From NCBI GenBank assembly GCA_937928735.1, contig CALFVF010000010.1, positions 1-64,000 of the forward strand: a DNA stretch of 64,000 nt, read 5' to 3'. This DNA comes from an uncultured Verrucomicrobiales bacterium. GTDB lineage: Bacteria; Verrucomicrobiota; Verrucomicrobiia; Verrucomicrobiales; Akkermansiaceae. Below, piece after piece: positions 58,044-64,000 of this stretch. The translations under genes and the position numbers were made by a program. Position 1 is the stretch's first letter, and the number at the start of each line of letters is the position of its first letter. The notes under the pieces are model-generated. The model did no database searches, was not told the origin of the DNA, and saw nothing but the letters and a program-made list of their open reading frames with translations.

Positions 58044-59071
58044 CCTCCTAAATATGACATTTCTTTTTTTGTATAAACAAGTCCTTCTGAGCGCTGCTCC
58101 GAATACCGATCTGCTCGACTCGACCAGATGGCTGCGATGAGACTCTGTAGTGTGGTTTGATTAGCCCCTCCCCTCAGGGCTGTTTTGATATCATGCCCAG
58201 CTCCCGTAAATAAGCAGGTGTGTAGTTCACCGTTGGCAGACAAGCGTATTCGATTACAGCTAGAACAAAACGGCTGACTCACAGAAGAAATCACACCTAC
58301 CTCAAAGCCCGAGCTATCACCTTTGATGCCATAGCGCCTTGAGGTCTCTCCTGGTTGTGATTCCTCGAGTGGAATGAGATTTCTACTCTCACGGAGTCGT
58401 TTTATAATCTCTCTAGAGGCAAGTACTTCATCGAGTTTCCACTGATTGACATTACCAGTGTCCATATACTCGATGAATCGCACGGGCACTCCTATAGACT
58501 GGGCATAGTCCACGAGGGGTTCGATTTCTTGGTCATTGGTACCGTACTTCACCACTGTGTTGATTTTCACACCTAGACCACATTCTAGGGCTTTCTCAAT
58601 ACCGCCTTGAACCTTAGAGACTTCTGCCCCCACTCCATTCATTGATTTGAAAATCGCAGGGTCAATCGCGTCGAGTGAGACTGTCACTCGCTGCAGTCCA
58701 GCTTTCTGCATCACTTCTGCCTTATCCGCAAGTAGTGCGGCATTTGTGGTCATTGCGATATCTTCTATATCTTCCATCTCTGCTATGGAGGCAATAAGTT
58801 GGTCTAGATCTCGGCGCAGTAGAGGCTCTCCTCCTGTCAAACGGATTTTACGCACTCCTAGGCCGACCATTACTTGGACAATCTGGGTAATTTCACCGTA
58901 GCGCAAAATCTCCTCTCTGGGTAGAAACTGGTAATCACGACCAAAGACCTCCACGGGCATGCAGTAGCGACAGCGGAAATTACAGCGATCTGTCACAGAG
59001 ATCCTCAGATCTCGTAAAGGGCGCTGCCGACTATCATAGGTCGCGTTTGGTGTCTTCGTGGTTCCACTCAT
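58040..59071 (-). CDS. moaA: GTP 3′,8-cyclase MoaA
   Basis: A radical-SAM enzyme that starts molybdopterin synthesis. The N-terminal radical cluster ligands are Cys30, Cys34 and Cys37 (CNFRCRYC) and the C-terminal cluster ligands sit in CSSCNRIRLS and HTCLF. The C-terminal end EMSYLGG resembles the GG tail needed for function. Length is 343. It is the first gene of moaA–MOSC–fdhD. Confidence 0.95.
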   Translation of the reverse strand: MSGTTKTPNATYDSRQRPLRDLRISVTDRCNFRCRYCMPVEVFGRDYQFLPREEILRYGEITQIVQVMVGLGVRKIRLTGGEPLLRRDLDQLIASIAEMEDIEDIAMTTNAALLADKAEVMQKAGLQRVTVSLDAIDPAIFKSMNGVGAEVSKVQGGIEKALECGLGVKINTVVKYGTNDQEIEPLVDYAQSIGVPVRFIEYMDTGNVNQWKLDEVLASREIIKRLRESRNLIPLEESQPGETSRRYGIKGDSSGFEVGVISSVSQPFCSSCNRIRLSANGELHTCLFTGAGHDIKTALRGGANQTTLQSLIAAIWSSRADRYSEQRSEGLVYTKKEMSYLGG

Positions 59072-59136
59072 GGAAGAGTTCGTCTCATTTCTACTTTTCT
59101 ACAAGTACTCATAGCGCATATCAGACATCGATCAAG

Positions 59137-61137
59137 CTAACCATCTAACAAGCTTCGCATGTCAGAGAAAAACCCCTCTGTTTCCTCCTCAGAGGCTTCT
59201 GCCCCCATAATGTCATCATAGTCTTCTTCCACGATAAACTTGTAGTCGATTTCCTTCAGAAACATAGAGTTCTGACAAAACACCATTTCACCATATTTTT
59301 TACGGTATTGGCAGAAACTCATCACCAGCTGTTCCTGAGCTCGCGTGATACCTACGTAGAGAATGCGCCGCTCTTCATCCACTGTCCCTTCCTCAATACT
59401 ACGCTTATGCGGCAGGATACCGTCCTCCATTCCCACGAGATAGACGATGGGAAACTCCAGCCCTTTTGAGGCATGCATGGTGATCAGGCACACGCCTTTC
59501 TGCTTCTCGATATCATCGTCATCCTTATCGGAAGCGAGGGCTGACTGATCTAAGAATTTCTTCAGCGTTTTCTTCTTTGAGGAAGCATCACGCAGGGCAT
59601 CGATCACATCATGCACACTCGAGGCTCTCTGCTCGCGCTCCGCATCGGTCTTGCAGCCACGATTCATCCAAGTGATATAGCCCGTTTCCTCAATAAATTC
59701 CTTAAATACCTCCCCCATGCACTCGCCACTAGAGAGTAAGCGATCACGATAGCCCATCATGAGTTCCACAAATCGATTGAGTGAATTTCGCACCTTCGTG
59801 CTCAGTTGCTGGTGCACACTCTCCATGCCCATAGCCTCCCAGACCGAGCATTCTGCTTCGCGACTTGCATCGGTAATCAACACGCTCGATCCCTGGCCAA
59901 TACCACGCGGGGGTGAATTCAAGACTCGTAGCAGCGGCACATCGGCCTCTAAATTACTAAACACTTCGAGATAGGAGATTAGGTCTTTAACCTCACGTCT
60001 ATCATAGAAACTCTGAGCACCCACCATGCGATAAGGGATCTTTAGGGTACGTAGCCCCTCCTCGAGCATACGGCTCTGCATGTTTGTGCGGAATAAAATC
60101 GCAAAGTCCTCCCAGGGTCTGCCCTCACTCCGCTGGCGATCATGGATCTCTTCTGCCACAAAGAGACCTTCTTCCTCATCCCCTGGCATAGATACTAAGC
60201 GCACAGGAAGGCCTCCCATCTTTGTGGGTCGGAGCTCTTTCTCGCGGCGGCCGATATTCTGCTTGATCAATGAATTTGCGGTGTGAAGCACAGCTTCAGA
60301 GCTCCGGTAATTCATCTCTAAGCGAATGACTTTGGGGTTTGGGAAAAACCTCTCAAACTGTAAAATATTGGCAGGGTCAGCCCCTCGAAAGCCATAAATA
60401 CTCTGGTCATCATCACCAACTACACAAACGTGATAGGGAGCCCCCACAAGCTGCTGGAGCAACTGCATCTGTAGACCATTGGTATCCTGAAACTCATCCA
60501 CCGTAACGTACTGATATTTCGCGCGCATACGCTCTCTAACATCTTCGTGCTCTCTAAGGAGCTTCTCCGCCAGAATCAACAAGTCATCAAAATCCACCGC
60601 ATTCTGAGCTCTTAATTCATTGTTATAAGCTCTAGCTACGATGTTGACGAGATCATCGTCATTTGAGTCCACGGCTCGCCCTGCGTTTTTAGCATTGGAA
60701 ATGAGACTGAGCACTAACTTAGGCTCCAGCTTCTCATCTGCCCCCCCATTTCTCACGATCAGCTGCTTAATGAGTCCGAGCTGATCAGAGCCCGTGTAGA
60801 TTGAAAAATTCTTTTTGTACCCTAGTTTTTCGATGCCTTCTCTGAGGATTCTCACACAGAGAGAGTGAAAGGTACACACCGTCATCTCCTCACTGGCAGA
60901 CTGGCCGCACATGCCTGCGACACGCTCCCCCATTTCAGCGGCGGCCTTATTGGTGAATGTCACAGCTAGAATGCCCGCAGCAGGGATGCCACGCTCAAGC
61001 ATATGAGCGATACGGCATGTCACCGTGCGAGTCTTCCCAGTACCCGCACCCGCAAGAATAAGAACCGGCCCATCCAGACTGCTAACAGCCTCTCTCTGGC
61101 CACCATTGAGACTCGAAAATGAAAATGCTTCTGCCAT
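59137..61137 (-). CDS. UvrD/PcrA-type superfamily 1 helicase
   Basis: A 666-residue 3′-to-5′ DNA helicase for repair and replication. Motif I is GAGTGKTRT (about 31–39), motif II DEFQDTNG, motif III GDDDQSIYGFRGA, motif V TMHASKGLEF, and motif VI VGITRAQEQL. It lacks the long C-terminal tail of E. coli UvrD, so its length matches Rep or short PcrA. It is divergent from nothing; both neighbours run in the same direction but with gaps of 65 and 81 bases. Confidence 0.94.
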   Translation of the reverse strand: MAEAFSFSSLNGGQREAVSSLDGPVLILAGAGTGKTRTVTCRIAHMLERGIPAAGILAVTFTNKAAAEMGERVAGMCGQSASEEMTVCTFHSLCVRILREGIEKLGYKKNFSIYTGSDQLGLIKQLIVRNGGADEKLEPKLVLSLISNAKNAGRAVDSNDDDLVNIVARAYNNELRAQNAVDFDDLLILAEKLLREHEDVRERMRAKYQYVTVDEFQDTNGLQMQLLQQLVGAPYHVCVVGDDDQSIYGFRGADPANILQFERFFPNPKVIRLEMNYRSSEAVLHTANSLIKQNIGRREKELRPTKMGGLPVRLVSMPGDEEEGLFVAEEIHDRQRSEGRPWEDFAILFRTNMQSRMLEEGLRTLKIPYRMVGAQSFYDRREVKDLISYLEVFSNLEADVPLLRVLNSPPRGIGQGSSVLITDASREAECSVWEAMGMESVHQQLSTKVRNSLNRFVELMMGYRDRLLSSGECMGEVFKEFIEETGYITWMNRGCKTDAEREQRASSVHDVIDALRDASSKKKTLKKFLDQSALASDKDDDDIEKQKGVCLITMHASKGLEFPIVYLVGMEDGILPHKRSIEEGTVDEERRILYVGITRAQEQLVMSFCQYRKKYGEMVFCQNSMFLKEIDYKFIVEEDYDDIMGAEASEEETEGFFSDMRSLLDG

Positions 61138-61218
61138 AGTCAGCGCCTAGATACTCTACTACAGAAAAGAGTCAAATCTCTAGGGCACCACCAGTACCCT
61201 ATTGCTATACATCAGGGG

Positions 61219-61950
61219 CTAGCTGCGGTAGCGCGAGCGATAGTGCTTGGGGGACTCGTTCATAATGCGCAAAAACTCACGGGAGAAATGACTCTGATCC
61301 GCAAAGCCACAGTCCCCGGAAATCACAGCCAAAGGGTCTGTCGTCTGTACGAGCTTATGACAGGCCTCCTGCACTCGGAGGTGGCGCATGTATTGCTTAG
61401 GCGTCATTTTAAAGGCCTTCTTAAACTTACGCTCAAAAGAACTAACTGAGAGAAACACAGTCTCAGCAAGAGTCTTCACTGAGATATTTTCGTAGAACTT
61501 TGTCTGCATTAGCTCAATGGCTCGCCCCAGCTCCTCATTGGTCTGTATCCCTGTCACACCTGTTTCAAAAGGACGCGTCACTCCCATGATGCCACAGACA
61601 TTACCCTCTGGATCACGCAGAGGAGTCTTAGTGGTCGTTGACCAGTCCACTAAACCATTTCCACGGGTGACTAGCTCGACTTTATTCTTAATCGCTTTGT
61701 TATTGGCCAAGATCCACTCGTCATCCTCCTTGTACGCATCTGCCATGTGCGCTGGAAGATAATCGTAATCTGTCATTCCTAAGATCGAGCGCTGATCACT
61801 CACATCAATCTTCTCTGCCAGACGAGTATTCACCGCAACTAAGCGAAGACTTGCGTCCTTAACAAAGTACAAAAAACCTGGGAGTTCTTCAAATAGATCT
61901 ACAGCAGAGTGAAACAACTTATTTTTTTGAAAAAAATCGTCATTTGTCAT
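61219..61950 (-). CDS. PAS-domain AraC-family transcriptional regulator
   Basis: A 243-residue regulator with an N-terminal PAS domain (about 15–125; FLYFVKDASLRLVAVN, DYDYLPAHMA and GIMGVTRPF) and a C-terminal AraC-type double helix-turn-helix (about 140–240; SVKTLAETVFLSVSSFERKFK, and CGFADQSHFSREFL). The ligand of the PAS domain is unknown. Its own promoter side is a 517-base A/T-rich region. Confidence 0.88.
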   Translation of the reverse strand: MTNDDFFQKNKLFHSAVDLFEELPGFLYFVKDASLRLVAVNTRLAEKIDVSDQRSILGMTDYDYLPAHMADAYKEDDEWILANNKAIKNKVELVTRGNGLVDWSTTTKTPLRDPEGNVCGIMGVTRPFETGVTGIQTNEELGRAIELMQTKFYENISVKTLAETVFLSVSSFERKFKKAFKMTPKQYMRHLRVQEACHKLVQTTDPLAVISGDCGFADQSHFSREFLRIMNESPKHYRSRYRS

Positions 61951-62467
61951 ATCACTTAATGCTCTCTCATTCTATAAAAACATCAATATAAAAATGAATT
62001 TCACCGATCAATAGTTTTTTATTTAAACAGAAAAAAGCTCCTATAAATTGATACTATTCGTCACCCAAAAAACCATAAACTGCAATAACAGTCTCATCAT
62101 TCACTTAAAGTAAAAAAGAAAGACCCTCTTCTATTCGATGCAATCAGTTTGCTTCTATGATAAGTCTATACAAGCCAAGTGAGCCTAAGATCAAACTAAT
62201 AGAATAAATTCAGAATCTAATAAAATCTATTTACCCCCCACTTAGACAACTCTCTTCATGTTTTACATTTAAGACTCTTTCCTTCTTCCCTTTTCTAAAA
62301 GAGCCCAAAAAAAATAATTGCTCAAAATCACACCAAATAAGCCTCCCTCTGTAACAACCGCTACAAGAACTCACAGTTCACAGCCTTAAGCATGGTATTT
62401 TCATCACGACACGAAGGTATTCTTAAAACAAATCCGTGTATTTCACCCTCGCGCCCTCCAGGGACTT
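61951..62467. other. A/T-rich intergenic region
   Basis: No gene, RNA or clear repeat was found in these 517 bases. It is upstream of the PAS–AraC regulator and downstream of the lipoprotein gene, both on the minus strand. Confidence 0.5.
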
Positions 62468-63082
62468 TTAGCGACCTAGTAGGCTATTAGTCTGCTGGAC
62501 ATTGAGGCCTCCTGTATTGCGGTAGTCCGTGACGTGGAGATCTTGTTGTACACTATCACTACGACTCTCAGCATAGGCAGAGGGATTATTGGATAATCTC
62601 TGCGTATTATTAAGGTGTGAAGTCCCTGTCTGGTATTGTCCTTGTGAACGGTAAGACTGCCCATCACTATGGGCTCGCTGCCCCTGAGCGCGCGCCTGCT
62701 GCTGGACAAAGTGAGGGGATGTCTTATAGCGGCTAGCATCTGTATTGCCCTGGTAAGATTGCTTTTTATAATCCTTTGAGCCACTCCAGCGTTTCGCATT
62801 ATAGCCTTGTGTATTGTACGCATCACCACGGAAGTCGCGCCCACCAGCGTGAGCGCTGCGGTTCTCATAATTACTGCGCTCACTAGACTGCACTCTGCCC
62901 GTCTTCTTATCGTAGCTATAGTTTCCACTAAATCGAGAATCTAGTGAGCCACTCGATGCGCGTGAACTAGTCGAAACCGAAGTCTGGGAGCTTCCCCCTG
63001 ATTCATTGCCACATGATGAAAACAAGAGTAATGCCAACAAAGACAGACTCCCAAAAACACATCTTCTCAGTGATCTCTTCAT
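62468..63082 (-). CDS. Low-complexity lipoprotein
   Basis: A 204-residue protein with a signal and lipobox (LLLFSSCG) placing the lipid on Cys24. The remainder is almost entirely Ser, Gln, Tyr, Asn, Gly and Arg, with short recurring pieces such as YNTQGY, SYQGNT, SYRSQGQYQ. There are no cysteines after the lipobox. Such composition is typical of unstructured surface or envelope-spanning segments. I know of no family with this sequence. Confidence 0.6.
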   Translation of the reverse strand: MKRSLRRCVFGSLSLLALLLFSSCGNESGGSSQTSVSTSSRASSGSLDSRFSGNYSYDKKTGRVQSSERSNYENRSAHAGGRDFRGDAYNTQGYNAKRWSGSKDYKKQSYQGNTDASRYKTSPHFVQQQARAQGQRAHSDGQSYRSQGQYQTGTSHLNNTQRLSNNPSAYAESRSDSVQQDLHVTDYRNTGGLNVQQTNSLLGR

Positions 63083-63200
63083 TACTCCTAAAAGGTAACA
63101 CTCCTCTTATTTAGCTCAAGTCTAATCCAGAAGCCTTGTGGCGTGGAAATCACACAAATAACTTGCTTCATAGCGCTCAGGGGTGCCTACTTTCTGTGTT

Positions 63201-64000
63201 ATGCAGAATGCCGTCGCCATCTATATTCTCATCGCTATTTTTCTTCTCTGGAAACTCGATTTTATAGCCAGCTTACTCAATATCAAAGCTCTGAACCCTA
63301 AACTGCCCAAGGAATTCTCCGATGTCTTTGATCAGCAGAAATACGAGGAATCTCAGGCCTACACACGGGCGAGAGAAAAGTTCGGCCTTATTCAAGGTGT
63401 TTTCTCTACATTTCTACTCATTGCCTTTTGGCAAGTGGGTGGGTTTGGCTGGTTTGACACATGGGTGCGAGAATTCGGCTGGAATGAGACTCTCACAGGC
63501 ATTGCCTTTATCATCGGCCTCACCGCGGCACAGAGTATGTTCTCTCTTCCATTTGAAATCTACAGCACCTTTGTGATCGAAGAAAAATTTGGATTTAATA
63601 AAACCACAGTCGCTACTTTTATTGTGGATCAGCTCAAAGGGCTCTTGCTCATGGGACTCATAGGCATCCCTATTCTCGCCCTCATTCTCTGGATTTTTTC
63701 CCTCAGCAGCATCGCTTGGCTCTACGCTTGGATCGCCTTCACAAGCATTCAACTCTTACTGACTTACCTCGCCCCGACCTATATTATGCCGCTATTTAAT
63801 AAATTTGAGCCAATGCCTGAGGGCGAACTCAAAGAGGCGATCAATGCGATGGCAAAAAAAGTCGATTTCCCTCTCACTGAACTCTTTGTCATGGATGGCT
63901 CAAAACGCTCCACTAAGTCCAATGCCTTCTTCACAGGCTTTGGTAAGAATAAAAAAATCGCACTCTTCGATACACTGATTGAAAACCACACCACAGAAGA
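63201..64000 (+). CDS. M48 family metallopeptidase, Ste24-like (partial)
   Basis: The gene begins with ATG at 63201 and runs open to the window edge (266 codons visible). The N-terminal half has five or so transmembrane segments, and the sequence LPFEIYSTFVIEEKFGFN and YLAPTYIMPLFNKFEPMPEG are typical of the Ste24/CAAX-protease group. The visible end (VMDGSKRSTKSNAFFTGFG) lies just before the expected zinc-binding HExxH, which would fall beyond base 64000. Confidence 0.85.
   Translation, partial: MQNAVAIYILIAIFLLWKLDFIASLLNIKALNPKLPKEFSDVFDQQKYEESQAYTRAREKFGLIQGVFSTFLLIAFWQVGGFGWFDTWVREFGWNETLTGIAFIIGLTAAQSMFSLPFEIYSTFVIEEKFGFNKTTVATFIVDQLKGLLLMGLIGIPILALILWIFSLSSIAWLYAWIAFTSIQLLLTYLAPTYIMPLFNKFEPMPEGELKEAINAMAKKVDFPLTELFVMDGSKRSTKSNAFFTGFGKNKKIALFDTLIENHTTE

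Overview
The window looks like an ordinary chromosomal stretch from a Gram-negative, respiring bacterium, most probably a marine-type Verrucomicrobiota (Verrucomicrobiales/Rubritalea-like). That is an inference from the gene set. It combines HPr kinase with HPr and Enzyme I but no sugar permease, a TIGR03790 protein, a ThuA protein, an OpcA–Zwf pair, a GH13_8 branching enzyme, an EboD-like dehydroquinate-synthase homologue and a NuoD–N complex I operon that lacks A–C. No rRNA, prophage, insertion sequence or CRISPR array was seen. Nearly every gene lacks a Shine-Dalgarno sequence; start codons are instead preceded by pyrimidine- or A/T-rich leaders, so starts were chosen from protein alignment knowledge and gene spacing.

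Layout. 1–1.6 kb: a secreted protein without a visible anchor and a tRNA-Pro(GGG). 1.6–6.4 kb: AI-2E transporter, hprK, ptsH, ptsI (a regulatory phosphorelay). 6.4–14.4 kb, minus strand: zwf–opcA (start/stop overlap), then gcvT–gcvH, a terminator, gcvP and a DUF2726 protein. 14.5–25.9 kb: small proteins, RidA, recN, an MBL hydrolase–TIGR03790 pair, two tiny cysteine-rich exported proteins, a prepilin peptidase with an inserted domain, ligA and an EboD-like enzyme. 26–38 kb: branching enzyme, inositol-phosphatase-family enzyme, ThuA, a second DUF2726 protein, RluA-family synthase, dihydrolipoyl dehydrogenase (the likely L-protein for the glycine cleavage system), ubiE, GNAT, bioD, a beta-propeller protein and the RNase P RNA. 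38.7–53.5 kb: transaldolase, then nuoDEF–DUF805–nuoGHIJKLMN closed by a strong terminator. 53.5–64 kb: ABC-F ATPase, moaA–MOSC–fdhD (molybdenum enzyme maturation), a UvrD-type helicase, a PAS–AraC regulator, a low-complexity lipoprotein and the start of a Ste24-type M48 protease cut by the window edge.

How it fits together: carbon metabolism (Zwf/OpcA, transaldolase, branching enzyme, HPr/HprK signalling), one-carbon metabolism (GcvTHP and Lpd) and respiration (complex I, UbiE/MenG) dominate. The least explained items are a 162-bp imperfect palindromic element between lpdA and ubiE, the cysteine-rich peptide pair, paired hairpins and inverted repeats in the leaders of tal and nuoD, the DUF805 gene inside the complex I operon, several short tandem duplications at gene borders, and large inserts in the prepilin peptidase and LigA.
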